From NCBI GenBank assembly GCA_036924085.1, contig JAVGWX010000018.1, forward strand, positions 21,564,964 to 21,628,963: DNA of 64,000 bases. Direction: 5' to 3'. This DNA is from Ariolimax columbianus. Its lineage: Eukaryota > Mollusca > Gastropoda > Stylommatophora > Arionidae. Below, in pieces: positions 21,895 to 33,290 of the stretch. The translations under genes and the position numbers were made by a program. The stretch's first letter is position 1; the number at the start of each line of letters is the position of its first letter. Under the pieces are notes generated by a model. That model was not told where the DNA came from and made no database searches. It was given only the letters and a program-made list of their open reading frames with translations.

Positions 21895-23395
21895 TTATAC
21901 TGGTTTAGAAGACTTTACAGAGTCTGTATACAACCAGTTTATTCCACTTAAAAAATGACTGTGATCATCCAATCTATTCTTGAATGCATTAACTGACCCT
22001 GCCTCCCTCACATCCTATGGCAATGCATTACAATCATTCACCACTCTCTGACTGAACAAATCTTTCATAATATCCAATCTGGACCTGTCTTTAAATAACT
22101 TGAAGCTATGCCCTCTAGTTTTTGTAGTCGGTGTAGTTTGAAAAAAACTCGTTATAGTCTAATTTATTCTTTCCGTTGATTAATTTATAAACCTGTTTTA
22201 AGTCACCTCGAATTCTTCTCTTTTCTAGACACTGCAGACCAGTTTTTCTAAGTCTCTCCTCATAACTATAATTCTGGAATCCCATGATTATTTTTGTAGC
22301 TCTTCTTTGTATCCTTTCTATCATGTCTATATCCACTCTGTAATAAGGACTCCACACCTGAATACAGTACTCCAATTTAGGTCTCACCAATGATTTATAT
22401 AGTTTGACTGTCACTTCCTTGCTTCGATGTGTAATGTTTCTTTTAATTATACCCAGCATTACATTATCCTTCTTCACAGACTCCTGGACTTGCTCTCGCA
22501 CATTACGCGTATGATCTATTATAACACCTAGGTCCCTTACCTTTTCAATCTTTCTAATATTGTTCACTCCCATCATGTAACTATGTTTCATATTTGATCT
22601 TCCCATGTGAATGACTGTACATTTGTCTACATTAAACTCCATCTGCCAGCTCACAAACTATTTATCAATAGTAGCTAAATCTGATCTCAATAGATCCACC
22701 TCTGCCGGAGGGGAGGCCCTGTTGCATAATTTTGTGTTGTCGTCAAATTTTGCAATCATGGATGCAATATCATTATCCAAATCATTTATTTATATCAAGA
22801 ACAAAATTGGTCCCAATACCGATCCCAGAGGCACTCCATTTAGAACATCACACCAGTCAGAGTACTCTTTATGTAGGCTTTCTTTCTGCCTACTGCCTGT
22901 TAACCAATTTTCTATCCAATTGGCAACTCCTTCACCTATACCATGTGATTTCAATTTCCGAAACAATCTCTAATAAGGTACTTTATCAAAAGCCTTTGCA
23001 AAATCCAGATAAATAACATCTACTGGCTCTCCAACATCCAACATTTTGGTAACCTCTTCCATGAATTCTAATATATTTGTTAAACACGATCACCCCTTAG
23101 TAAAACCGTACTGACTCTTCTTGATGAGATTAAACTTGTCCAAATACATAGTTGTCTTTGATAATAGACTAAAATCTTGCAGATTATACTTGTCAACCTC
23201 ACTGGCCTGTAGTTGCCTGGGTCTGATTTCTTGCCCTTTTTGAACAAGGGGATCACATCTTTCCAATCCCTTGCAATAATCCCCTTCTCAATAGTTTGAG
23301 AATAAAATCTGGACAATGGTTTTACCAGCAAGTATCTGAGATTTAAAAAAACAATTGTGGATGAATACCATCATAACCAAGATTTGTATCCACTT
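21895..23395 (-). pseudogene. CR1-like LINE reverse transcriptase and 3' end
   Basis: Reading leftward: LSRFYSQTIEKGIIARDWKD, VIPLFKKGKKSDPGNYRPV, LTSIICK (23080-23331); a frameshifted palm (FIYIKNKIGP region, 22800-22970, opposite frame shadow); then one good frame 22115-22654 with MEFNVDKCTVIHMGR, KVRDLGVIIDHTRN, LYKSLVRPKLEYCIQVWSPY and IERIQRRATKIIMGFQ, the thumb and C-terminal domain of CR1 polymerases. The 3' UTR carries the family signature (ctggtttagaagac on plus). It is about 1.5 kb, 5'-truncated and with several frameshifts. Confidence 0.88.
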
Positions 23396-23469
23396 TCAAA
23401 CTATCCAGTTTAAAGAAACCATTTCCTCAGTAATGTAGATTGAGTGTAATTCCTCTGTGTATATGTCCC

Positions 23470-24400
23470 TTTGTAAGATATCTAAGGGCTCTGTCCAAGT
23501 GTCATCTCCACACCGAAGGCTAGCTGTCATGGATCTGAATTCTGTCCAAGTGTCATATCCACACCAAAGGCTAGCTGGCATGGATCTGAGTTCTGTCTAA
23601 GTGTCATATCCACACTGAAGGCCAGCTGGCATGGATCTGACCTCTGTCCAAGTGTCTTCTCTACATAAAAGGCTAGCTGACATGGATCTGAGCTCTGTCT
23701 AAGTGTCATATCCACATCAAAGGCTAGCTGGCATGGATCTGAGTTCTGTCCAAGTGTTATATCCACATCAAAGGCTAGGTGGCATGAATCTCAGCTCTGT
23801 GCAAGTGTCATCTCTACATCAAAGGCCAACTGGGATGGATCTGAGGTCTGTTCAAGTGTCATCTCCACACCGAAGGTCAGCTGGCATGGATCTGAGTAAT
23901 ATCCAAGTGTCATCTCCACATCAAAGGCTAGCTGGCAGGGACCTGAGTTTTCTCCAAGTGTCACCTCCACATCAAAAGGCTAGCTGGCATGGATCTGAGC
24001 TCTGTCCAAGTGTCATCTCTACATTAAAGGCCAGCTGGCATGGATCTGAGTTCTGTCCAAGTGTCATCTTCACATCAAAGGCTAGTTGGCATGGATCTGA
24101 GTTCTGTCCAAGTGTTATCTCCACATCAAATGCTGGCTGGCATTGATCTGAGTTCTGCCCAAGTGTCATCTCCCCATCAAACGCCAGCTGGCATAGATCT
24201 GAGCTCTGTCCAAGTGTCATCTCCCCATCAAAGGCCAGCTGGCATAGATCTGAGCTCTGTCCAAGTGTCATCTCCCCATCAAAGGCCAGCTGGCATGGAT
24301 CTGAGTTATGTCCATGTGTCATCACCACAACACACGTAGGCTTCCATGATCTGAGTTTTGTCCAAATGTCATCTTCACAACTTAGACCGACTGCAATGGA
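23470..24400. repeat. 51-bp minisatellite, about 18 copies
   Basis: Units contain tctgtccaagtgtcatctcc, acatcaaaggctagctggca and tggatctgag. Variants are distributed through the array. Open frames on both strands (SVQVSSPHQRxAGMDL and CQLAFDVEMTLGQNSD) arise from the multiple-of-three unit and are not genes. Confidence 0.95.
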
Positions 24401-24699
24401 TTTCCAAAGTTCGCCGTGCCTTGCTTTGAGGTTGTAATCTGTCAGGATTGTTCCTGTTTTTCTTGTATTATATTCCTACCGGTTACAGCGTTGTCTATCT
24501 CTAACACGACTGCCCTCAATCTTTCCTCCCAGTTTTGTGTTCAGGAGGGAGTTATGTCTTTTGATGTGGCCAAAATATTTGAACTGACTGATTCTGATTT
24601 AGGTCATCAATTCTTTTTCACCAACCACCCCTACTCCCAGTATTTTGTCCGAGACTTCCCAATTAATTGTTTCCAGTTCCATCTGCAAGATACACCCTA

Positions 24700-25090
24700 T
24701 ACTTTTATATAATCATAATAATAGTTGCCTAGCCCAAGCAAAGATGGCAACATGATCATACGTATGCTCCAAGATGTGATCTTATCTGACTGTAAGTCCG
24801 ATCGTGTCACAGCAAACTCTGCTGCGCCTGGGGCACATCTATAAAGAGTCGGTTGTGGGATCACCACGTGTTCTCTTCTTTTGGGCAGCTCGCTTTCTTT
24901 AAACCTTGGCGAGAATGTTTCGCTCTGCGATCTGAACACATTCTGTGATACGGATCAGCCAGGTGGAACGATTCTGTGCAAGCATCTCTCATGTGTTGAC
25001 ATTGATTTTAAAGCTTTTCAGGAATCACTGAAGCGTTTCTTCTGTCCCCCTTCTGATCAGCGACTGCCTGTTCTGAGCTAAGCGTAGAAC
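24700..25090 (-). pseudogene. Family F non-LTR element C-terminus
   Basis: Minus translation with frameshifts: RSEGGQKKRFSDS, SFKINVNT, EMLAQNRSTW, RKRAAQKK, then CPRRSRVCCDTIGL, a decayed C2H2-type finger. This is the usual end of a widespread endonuclease/RT element (GGQKKR, LAQDR..WR, C..C.R.C.S.IGL.SH...H). The 3' end is followed by an ATT-rich tail at 24715. Copies are also at 29690-30000 (minus) and 50935-51330 (plus). Confidence 0.75.
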
Positions 25091-25539
25091 AGCTGCTTGG
25101 GGAGTCACTCATCCGATGACGCTCAACTATGCAACACTCCTGACTGTATATAAACTGGCAGAAATTCAAAGCTATGGTGCTTCTAATGACTCGAAGTGGT
25201 TTTAGTGTGCCCTGAAGGGGATCTACGGCCCTCCGCTTCATGACTCACCTCGTGTTCCTAGTGCTGACGGCACTGCGCGTTTGACTGCCACTGGCCTGAT
25301 TTTGGAGCGTTTGGGGAGAGCATTATGTCGCCATACTCAATTGGTCGTCCATCATCAGCGAACAAGCTCGTATGCCTCAAGTCCCTATTAACCAGGCGCT
25401 TGACCTCTAGGCCCAGCAAAACTGATGTTAGAAGCGCAATCAGCTCGACCTTCAGAGGCAAGGCTCCCGCTTTCAGATCAGATTAGATTTACGAATCAGG
25501 GGGCCCTATACTTCTTCAAAAACTGACTACACTCTTTGG

Positions 25540-26225
25540 TTATATGTGGGAAACCGAACAATTTCCACAGAAGATGACAAAGATTCCATTATTGTATATC
25601 TCTACATAAAAAGGATAACAGTCAGTCCTGCGACGATCACTTTGGACATTTCTCTACTGTCATTCGTCGTCAAAATTCTGGCCCGAGTCCTGCTCAACCG
25701 CCTAACTTGTCACCCTTAGCAGATTGTACTTCCAGAGAGTGTGGTTCTCGGACGGGTCATGGGACATGATGTATACAGCACGCCAACTACAAATGAAATG
25801 CCAAGAACAGCATTGTGACCTGTACACAGTTTTTGTCGACATGACCAAAGCCTTTTTCACCAGCGATAAGGAAAGGCTCAAGCAATAATGACAAAGTTTG
25901 GTCGCCCTGGTAGATTCATTGCAGTTGTTCGTCAGTTTAATGATGGTATGATGGCTCGAGTACTCTTAGAAGGGGAATGTTCTTGTAACCAACAGTATCA
26001 AACTGGGATGCACTCTGGCACCGATACTTTTTAGCGTAGTCTTTGCAGCAATGCTTTCTGATTCTGTACATGTCACTTCTACCGGTGTGCATATTAGGTA
26101 CATAATGCAAGATCAGCTGATCAATCCGAGACGCCTGAATTCTTGAATCCACCATCTTGAATCTCCCGCTCACTGTCGACTGTACACTCAACACCTGCAC
26201 AGAAAAGCATATGCAGTCCAGCAAG
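25540..26225 (+). pseudogene. Family F reverse transcriptase fragment
   Basis: Across frameshifts: ISLLSFVVKILARVLLNRLT, LPESVVLGRVMGHD, the motif-A region VDMTKAFFTSDKERLKQ, IMTKFGRPGRFIAVVRQFND, GMMARVLLEGECS, then INPRRLNS and VDCTLNTCTEKHMQSS. Compared with the family pattern, the catalytic ADD is replaced (LTVDCTL). There are several stops. The reading runs directly into the 32-bp array at 26225. Confidence 0.82.
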
Positions 26226-26600
26226 ACAGAGATTTCTGGGACGTTTAGTTCACCGACAGAGATTTCTTGGACGTTTAGTCCAAGAAGACAGAGATTTCTG
26301 GGTCGTTTAGTCCCCCGACAGAGATTTCTGGGACGTTTAATCCACCAAAACAGAGATTTCTTGGACGTTTAGTCCACCATGACAGAGATTTCTGGGACGT
26401 TTAGTCCACCATGACAGAGATTTCTGGGATGTTTAGTCCACCAAGACAGAGATTTCTGTGACGTTTAGTCCACCAAAATAGAGATTTCTGGGACGTTTAA
26501 TCCACCAAGACAGAGGTTTCTGTGACGTTTAGTCCACCAAGAAAGAGATTTCTGTGACGTTTAGTCCACCAAGACAGAGATTTCTGGGACGTTTAGGTAA
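26222..26600. repeat. 32-bp minisatellite within RT coding sequence, ~12 copies
   Basis: The unit is gacagagatttctgggacgt plus ttagtccaccaa. The first unit is continuous with the RT translation MQSSKTEISGTF, so the array expanded a segment a few codons downstream of the RT catalytic site. Confidence 0.9.
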
Positions 26601-26744
26601 TGTTTATCTCTCAATTCATATATCCGTTAAAATTTGAAAGTTATAAATCAATTCTCTTCTCCGTTTGATCATTTTCCAAGTTTCTAGACCACACAGTAAC
26701 ACGTCATCAACATGATCTTGAATTTGTGAGTCTGTTGTCCAGGT

Positions 26745-26900
26745 GTAGCCAGGGTGGCCCTGTGGTCAACTTGCTCGCTTTCACAATCCCAACTCACCTG
26801 GCTCGAAACCCGCTGTGTCCAGTTTCTCAGACACGTGGAATTTTCTCGGTCGAACGCTTCTTCACGTAAGGAAAGTAATAACAACCTACCACAATGCACA
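26745..26900 (+). mobile_element. tRNA-derived SINE-like sequence
   Basis: ggtggccctgtggtcaactt is an A-box-like start and cctggctcgaaacccgctgt a B-box-like segment about 45 bp later, followed by caattttctcggtcgaac-like sequence and an aataacaacc tail. It adjoins the 5' truncation of the next element. Confidence 0.5.
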
Positions 26901-26911
26901 CCTGTCAAGAA

Positions 26912-27345
26912 ACTGCAAGGTTACCACAACCAGATTCTAGTGTGACCTACAAAGAGTCCAAAAGGTTTATTAGGGCCAGATACATGGCCAAATGGGAAAC
27001 AGAGCATACTGGCTACACAAAAAGTGATGCTTTCTACCAGTTGAACAGAAGAGAGCAGGTGGTTGTCTTCAGACTCCGCACAGGCCACAACAGACTGAGG
27101 TACCACCTATTCAATAAACTGACGATAGGTGGCACTGACGAATGCACTTGTAGTACAGTGAAAATGACCGCTGAACATCTGCTGCAAAATTGCCCGACAT
27201 ACGAGGACCAAAGAAAGCACATGTGGCCATCACCAGTGCCAACACTAGACAAGCTCTATGGCAGTGTCGACAGCCTCAGGATGACAGCTGCTTTCTACGA
27301 ACACATTCAAGTTGACGTCTGACAGCGTGCGAAGAAGAAAAAGAA
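26912..27345 (+). mobile_element. Family A element tail, 5'-truncated
   Basis: The frame 26894-27322 matches the part of family A after RNase H: SVTYKESKRFIRARYMAKWE, EQVVVFRLRTGHNRLRYHLF, GGTDECTCSTVKMTAEHLLQ, NCPTYEDQ and KLYGSVDSLRMTAAF. Cys residues of the C-terminal zinc-like motif are partly kept (C.C...H....C). It ends in a GAA-rich tail (gcgaagaagaaaaagaagaa). Nearly all codons are open, suggesting a young copy. Confidence 0.9.
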
Positions 27346-28067
27346 GAACTCAAGAAACTTATAACGGCCAAATAGGTTATCGGTTGTAAGAAGCGACGGT
27401 CTGTACAGGAATTACTACTTACCTTTATTGTCTTGATGTCAATATTCGACTGTCATGTTGGTGAAAATTAATGTGGCAATTCCTATACTATTTATAATTT
27501 CTGTTTTGAATCCTTCATTCTCCGTTACTATATTTGCAAGAGAAGAGAAGCTTTTGATAAGTTATGGTGTCTAATTCGTCTATATTTATCGATAGCGTAA
27601 TTGTCTTTTCTGCTTTGCTAATAATCATTGTTTTCGTTATCTCAGCATTAACGTTAAATGTATCTACCCAAACCCGACTTTTGTTTATTATTCACCAACT
27701 CCTGTAATTCGTGTTTGCTTTTGACTACCATAACTTTGTCATCTCCATAATTAAAATTATTTATTCATACTCCACAGATAATGAGTTCTGTCATTTCTTC
27801 TAACTGTTTAAAAATGTTTTCTTTGTAAACATTAAACAGACATAGGGATATAATACATCTGTGGTCCCTCCTATGTTAACATTTATACTTGTCGTGTTAA
27901 GCCAGCCAGATCTTACAGTGGTAGCTGCTTGCTCCCATTATAGGTTGCTGTGTATTCATCTATACCAACATTGTCTAGATATGTATTTCGTTTATCACGA
28001 TGGACTCTATAAATGCCCTTATATAGTTCACAGTGTATACATACACACATACATATATATTTATATA
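27346..28067. other. AT-rich intergenic
   Basis: No gene recognised. It ends in TA-rich sequence that served as the target of the mariner-like element. Confidence 0.4.
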
Positions 28068-29625
28068 CAAGGTGTGTTCAAAAGATATTCGACCTTATTT
28101 TTTGTCCACTGGAACAAATGAAGATTGGGTGTTGTCTTTCGGCAAGGAGGTATATTGGATGAATGCGCGCTTGTGTAAATTTCTTCCCGTGTATGTCTTT
28201 GTTTGTGTGTTTGTTTCTTTGTTTTCATTCTTTGTTTGCTTGTTTGTTTAGTTTCGTAGTTTCAGTAGCGTGAGGAAAATTTATAGTAGGCCAGTTGTAT
28301 TCTGGATTGTGTTAGAGGTTTGGGCTGTGTTTGTTGCTTGGACTGTTGGCTTGGGCTGTGTTTGTTGCTTGGACTGTTGGCTTGGGCTGTGTTTGTTGCT
28401 TGGGCTGTTGGCTTGGGCTGTGTTTGTTGCTTGGGCTGTGTTTGTTGCTTGGACTGTTGGCTTGGGCTGTGTTTGTTGCTTGGACTGTTGGCTTGGGCTG
28501 TGTTTGTTGCTTGGACTGTTGGTTTGGGCTGTGTTTGTTGCTTGGACTGTTGGCTTGGGCTGTGTTTGTTGCTTGGACTGTTGGCTTGGGCTGTGTTTGT
28601 TGCTTGGACTGTTGGCTTGGGCTGTGTTTGTTGCTTGGACTGTTGGCTTGGGCTGTGTTTGTTGCTTGGGCTGTGTTTGTTGCTTGGACTATTGGCTTGG
28701 GCTGTGTTTGTTGCTTGGGCTGTGTTTGTTGCTTGGACTGTTGGCTTGGGCTGTGTTTGTTGCTTGGGCTGTGTTTGTTGCTTGGGCTGTGTTTGTTGCT
28801 TGGACTGTTGGCTTGGGCTGTGTTTGTTGCTTGGGCTGTGTTTGTTGCTTGGGCTGTGTTTGTTTGCGCGACTGGGTTTGTGGACTGGACTGTGTTTTTA
28901 AACTGAACTATTTTTGTACGCTGGTCTGTGTTTGAGTGTTTATGTGTATTTGTTTGCTGGACTTTGCGTGTATGTGTGTCTAAGTGGGTGTGTGTGTGTG
29001 TGTGCGTGTGTGTGTATGGCTTGCAGTCAGCATTTTAGTGTTGAGTGTAGTGAGCACCGATCATGTTTTCATTCACCAAGTGTCCAGAAATGTCAAAGTC
29101 ATGTTGACCGTTTTCTTCCCCCCCCCCCCCCCCCCCCGTGGGGTTGTGCATCACGAGTATGCACCACACGGCTAAAAGATTACCAAAGAGGGACTACCTG
29201 AAGGTCACCTGTCATCTTTTCAACGCAAACGACCAGACCTGTAGGTAACGGGAACTTGACAGCTCAACCGCACGTTCAGCGCACCTGATTTAGACTTTCT
29301 TGGCCAATCAAAACATTCATTTAGTTCGCGATCTACCTGTTCTCCCAACATGGGTCCTTGTGATTTTTGGCTGTTCCTCAAACTACAGACTTCTGCTGTA
29401 AGGCAGTGTAAAGTCACGCGAAGACATTATGCGGAATGCGATTACTAAGCTGTCCTCCATTCCAAAAGAGACCTTCCTGAATTCCTTCCAACAATGGCTG
29501 GGCCTCTGGGAAAAGTGTGGGGAGTCTCAAGGAGTAAACTTAGAAGGACATTAAGGTCTCAAACCTCCAGGAGAGCAATTGTACTTTTCCGGCCTAACGG
29601 TCGGATACTTTTTGAACATACCTCG
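28068..29625 (+). mobile_element. Tc1/mariner-type transposon with both terminal repeats, defective
   Basis: The left end caaggtgtgttcaaaagata (28068) and the reverse complement of the right end cgaggtatgttcaaaaagta (to 29625) are inverted repeats, each next to TA. The right half carries a decayed transposase: VKVMLTVFF, then a poly-C tract where the next residues should be, GVVHHEYAPHG, RKRPDL, then MGPCDFWLFLKLQ and DIMRNAITKLSSIPKETFLN in shifted frames. The HHDNAPAH block with a catalytic Asp is deleted around 29250. The left half is replaced by a GT-rich repeat (28170-29030). It cannot encode active transposase. Confidence 0.85.
28170..29030 (+). repeat. GT-rich dispersed repeat with ~33-bp minisatellite core
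   Basis: Flanks (cgtagtttcagtag, aatttatagtaggccagttg, tttaaactgaactatttttg) are shared with 37605-38100. The core at 28318-28865 alternates gctgtgtttgttgcttgg with actgttggcttgg. All three plus frames are open because of the composition. The hydrophobic AVFVAW/LCLLLG frames are artefacts. Confidence 0.9.
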
Positions 29626-29689
29626 TATATATATATATAACAGTTGACCATCGGAAGCCAAGACAGCGATAGCATCTTACTATTGCTGA

Positions 29690-30000
29690 AATGTGCTGTC
29701 TGATGGCTTTAAATACCAATCATGCATTCGCGTACCCTTCCACATTCAGGGCACGCACACGGGGAGTCGGCTGTGGAATCGTTGTGAGAAACGTGTTATT
29801 TCGGGCAGCACGTTTTCGTTGAACCTCTGCGATAGCTGTACTCTCTGCGATATGAGCACCTTCGGTGATAATATCTCGCCAGGTGGTACGGTTTTGTGCA
29901 AGCATCTTCCAGGAAGTGACATCAATATTGAAGCTTTTCAGACACTTTCAAGAAGTCTCTGTTTGTACTGCCCTCCTGGTGAGCGGTTGTCCTCCTGATC
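29690..30000 (-). pseudogene. Family F C-terminus adjoining the 19-bp array
   Basis: Minus translation: NRSPGGQYKQRLLES, KSFNIDVTSWKMLAQNRTTW, RDIITEGAHIAE, QRKRAARNN, then in another frame CPECGRVRECMIGI, stop, SHQTAH, a C2H2-like finger. Order and spacing match the copy at 50935-51330. The upstream coding sequence is replaced by the minisatellite beginning at about 29985. Confidence 0.8.
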
Positions 30001-31622
30001 AGCGTCTGCCCTCTTAGTGAGTGTCTGCCCTCCTAGTGAGTGTCTGCCCTCCTGGTGAGTGTCTGCCCTCCTAGTGAGTGTCTGTCCTCCAGGTGACCGT
30101 CTGCCCTCCTAGTGAGTGTGTGCCCTCCTGGTGACCGTCTGCCCTCCTAGTGAGTGTCTTGCCCTCCTAGTGAGTGTCTTGCCCTCCTAGTGAGTGTCTG
30201 TCCTCCTGGTGACCGTCTGCCCTCCTAGTGAGTGTCTTGCCCTCCTAGTGAGTGTCTGCCCTCCTGGTGAGTGTGTGCCCTCCTAGTGAGTGTCTGCCCT
30301 CCTGGTGAGTGTCTGCCCTCTCGGTGGCCGTCTGCCCTCCTAGTGAGTGTCTGTCCTCCTGGTGACCGTCTGCCCTCCTAGTGAGTGTCTTGCCCTCCTA
30401 GTGAGTGTCTGCCCTCCTGGTGAGTGTCTTGCCCTCCTAGTGACCGTCTGCCCTCCTAGTGAGTGTCTGCCCTCCTGGTGGCCGTCTGCCCTCCTAGTGA
30501 CCGTCTGCCCTCCTAGTGGCCGTCTGCCCTCCTGGTGAGTGTCTGCCCTCCTAGTAAGTCTCTGCCCTCCTGGTGAGTGTCTGCCCTCCTAGTGAGTGTC
30601 TGTCCTCCAGGTGACCGTCTGCCCTCCTAGTGAGTGTCTGTCCTCCTGGTGACCGTCTGCCCTCCTAGTGAGTGTCTTGCCCTCCTAGTGAGTGTCTTCC
30701 CTCCTGGTGAGTGTGTGGCCTCCTAGTGAGTGTCTGCCCTCCTAGTGAGTGTGTGCCCTCCTGGTGACCGTCTGCCCTCCTAGTGAGTGTCTTGCCCTCC
30801 TAGTGAGTGTCTGTCCTCGTGGTGACCGTCTGCCCTCCTAGTGAGTGTCTGCCCTCCTGGTGAGCATCTGCCCTCCTAGTGAGTGTCTGCCCTCCTAGTT
30901 AGTGTCTGCCCTCCTGGTGAGTGTCTGCCCTCCTGGTGACCGTCTGCCCTCCTAGTGAGTGTCTTGCCCTCCTGGTGAGCGTCTGCCCTCCTAGTGAGTG
31001 TCTGCCCTCCTGGTGACCGTTTGCCCTCCTAGTGAGTGTCTGCCCTACTAGTGAGTGTCTGCCCTCCTAGTGAGTGTCTGCCCTCCTAGTGAGTGTCTGC
31101 CCACCTGGTGAGTGTCTGCCCTCCTGGTGAGTGTCTGCCCTCCTGGTGAGTGTCTGCCCTCCTGGTGAGTGTCTGCCCTCCTAGTGAGTGGCTGCCCTCC
31201 TAGTGAGTGTCTGCCGTCCTAGTGAGTGTCTGCCCTCCTGGTGAGTGTCTGCCCTTCTAGTGACCGTCTGCCCTCCTGCTGAGCGTCTGCTCTCCTAGTG
31301 AGTGTTTGCCCTCCTAGTGAGCGTCTGTCGTCCTGCTGAGCGTCTGCCCTCCTAGTAAGTGTCTGCCCCCCTGGTGAGTGTCTGCCCTCCTAGTAAGGGT
31401 ATGCCCTCCTGCTGAGCGTCTGCCCTCCTAATAAGTGTCTGCCTCCCTTGGTGAGTGTCTGCCCTCCTAGTAAGTGTCTGCCCTCCTGCTGAGTGTCTGC
31501 CCTCCTGCTGAGCGTCTGCCCTCCTGCTGAGCGTCTGCCCTCCTGGTGAGTGTCTGCCCTCCTAGTGAGTGTCTGTCCTCCAGGTGACCGTCTGCCCTCC
31601 TGCTGAGCGTCTGCCCTCCAGT
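29985..31622. repeat. 19-bp minisatellite, about 80 copies, from retroelement codons
   Basis: The plus unit is tgccctcctagtgagtgtc with frequent variants (ggtgaccgtc, ctgctgagcgtc) and some 20-bp units. On the minus strand the unit spells GGCAGACGCTCACCAGGAG, i.e. the codons for GRRSPGG, the motif expected just upstream of the family F tail at 29690-30000. It is one of the largest arrays in the window (1.6 kb). Confidence 0.93.
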
Positions 31623-31639
31623 TTGAACTCACCGTATAA

Positions 31640-32300
31640 CAGGGATACTTGAGTATGTTCCTATCTGGTATGCGAACACAATATCCGTTTCATCGCATCT
31701 GAGCCAATTGCAAATGTTTCTGTAAAGTGTGCATGTGTAGACTACATTTGGTGTTATCGTCTGACTAATAATGTGAGGGCTTCAATGCCCAATAAAGCAG
31801 CCTATCAAGGAAAAGGGCACATCTGACTTCAAACCGCCCGTTCACCTGCTGACGTGGTATTGAATTACCGGAGTCTACCGGAGGAAGACAAGGGGAAACC
31901 ACCCCCGCATTGAATTTCCCTAGTTTTCACAAGGACCAACAAAACCGAAAATTAATCACACCTGGCGTTAGCGGCGGGGGGCGGGCGGGCGTCTGTGTTT
32001 CATTGAACTGATGAACGACAATAGGGATGAAAGGAAATGAAGGTCCTTGATCGGCAACGACATTCGGTAGTGAATTTGATGACGATAGTCTATAAATCAA
32101 AGATAAATTCGTTTAAGTACGTGAATATATATTTCACTGGTAGCTTTAAACATAATATAGCTTCTTCTGTTCCACATAAATTCAAATTGTTCATTCGTTG
32201 TCAACTGTACCCCTTGTTCTCTCCTGCATAATTTCCAGGAGCATCCTAATGACGTGGCTCATTACGCTGATTGTTCTCAAATCTGAACATTCATTTCATC
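31640..32300. other. Intergenic
   Basis: No gene or family recognised. A short G/C-rich patch (gcggcggggggcgggcggg) is at 31971. Confidence 0.4.
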
Positions 32301-32307
32301 GAGGTTT

Positions 32308-32415
32308 CTTGGGTAGGTTTATCAGGCCCTTCAGTACAGATCCTGTATTTCGATTTATCAGGCCCTTCAGTACAGATCCTCTATTTCGATTTATCAGGCC
32401 CTTCAGTATTAGATC
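32308..32415. repeat. 36-bp tandem repeat, 3 copies
   Basis: tttatcaggcccttcagtac followed by agatcctgtatttcga, three times, the last copy diverged. Confidence 0.85.
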
Positions 32416-32522
32416 CTATTTTTCAAATTTCAGAACACCCTTTTTTTGATTTTTTTCTACTTGGATGGCGTAAAAATGGCTTTCCATTAAACAAACAAAA
32501 CAATCTTTATGGCTTGGCTTGG

Positions 32523-32585
32523 CTTCGTTCATTCTCAATCTCCCGCTACCAAACACTGAAAGGGCTTAAGTAGCAGGATCACCAG
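32523..32585 (-). mobile_element. Family E 3'-terminal fragment
   Basis: The reverse complement reads gatcctgctacttaagccct then ggtagcgggagattgagaat, matching the end of family E at 33300-33365 and 54235-54300. Confidence 0.6.
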
Positions 32586-32684
32586 TCCTGACAATTCCTC
32601 GGACAGAAGAAACAAACAAAACCATCCGGCAATACCTGAATGTACAGGAGAATTGGCTCATAAATAATGTAATGACCCAAACAC

Positions 32685-32925
32685 TTCGGTTTTTTTTTTT
32701 AACACGTCAAACGACACAACGGACCGGAGTGATCATGGGGGGCATGGTCACTGGAAAGAAGAACAGGGTCGACCGAGAAGACGATGGACTTCGGACGTCA
32801 AGGAAACGTTGGATTTGACTTTTGGAGCAGGCCAGAAGACTGGCGGAAGACTGTTTCCTACAGACAGGCTGTCATGAGAGCGACGTTCTGCAAAGACATG
32901 CTGCATGATGATGATGATGGAGATT
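32685..32925 (+). pseudogene. Family H LINE C-terminus
   Basis: Frames joined by a shift read GMVTGKK, RRRWTSDVKETLDLTFGA-like residues, EDWRKTVSYRQAVMRATFCK and DMLHDDDDGD. It ends in a (GAT)n tail at 32907-32922. It pairs with the minus copy at 21735-21893. Confidence 0.7.
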
Positions 32926-33009
32926 GTTATCGTGACACTATTTTGCTTACATGGTAGTATTGCTAGTTATCAGTACAGCCCTATTCATTATATTTTACTA
33001 ATAATGCTG

Positions 33010-33290
33010 AGAGCCCCTCATCTTATAAAATCTGGTCCGACGCCACCTTTCCATTTTCGGCCTGATGTCCGGCAAGGTTAGGACGCACCGGTTCTCAAGC
33101 TCCTTCTGAAATCATTCCTCTATGCCAAGGACTACCCACCGACCGTAGGGGTCACCCCCGCACCTCATGACTCCAACAGTTAGCAGACCCACCTTCAGCT
33201 CTGGACGAGGCCTGCCAACATGCTGCAGGAAGTACACATTGCAGATGTCGAACAACGCAACGGGCCTAAACAAACATTATTATCACCGTC
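33010..33290. repeat. Family I dispersed repeat
   Basis: Segments catgactccaacagttagca, agctctggacgaggcctgcc and acgggcctaaacaaacatta resemble 50030-50250 (ctctgctctggacgaggccg, aacaggcctgagacgcc). Both end in ATT-rich tails. Coding content uncertain. Confidence 0.5.

Noticed and set aside
23527..24339. Opposed repeat frames (VQVSSPHQR, QLAFDVEMTLGQ)
   Set aside because: 51-bp minisatellite read in both directions.
28270..28935. Three overlapping ~200-codon hydrophobic frames as transporter genes
   Set aside because: Low-complexity GT-rich minisatellite; every plus frame is open and none has flanking gene structure.
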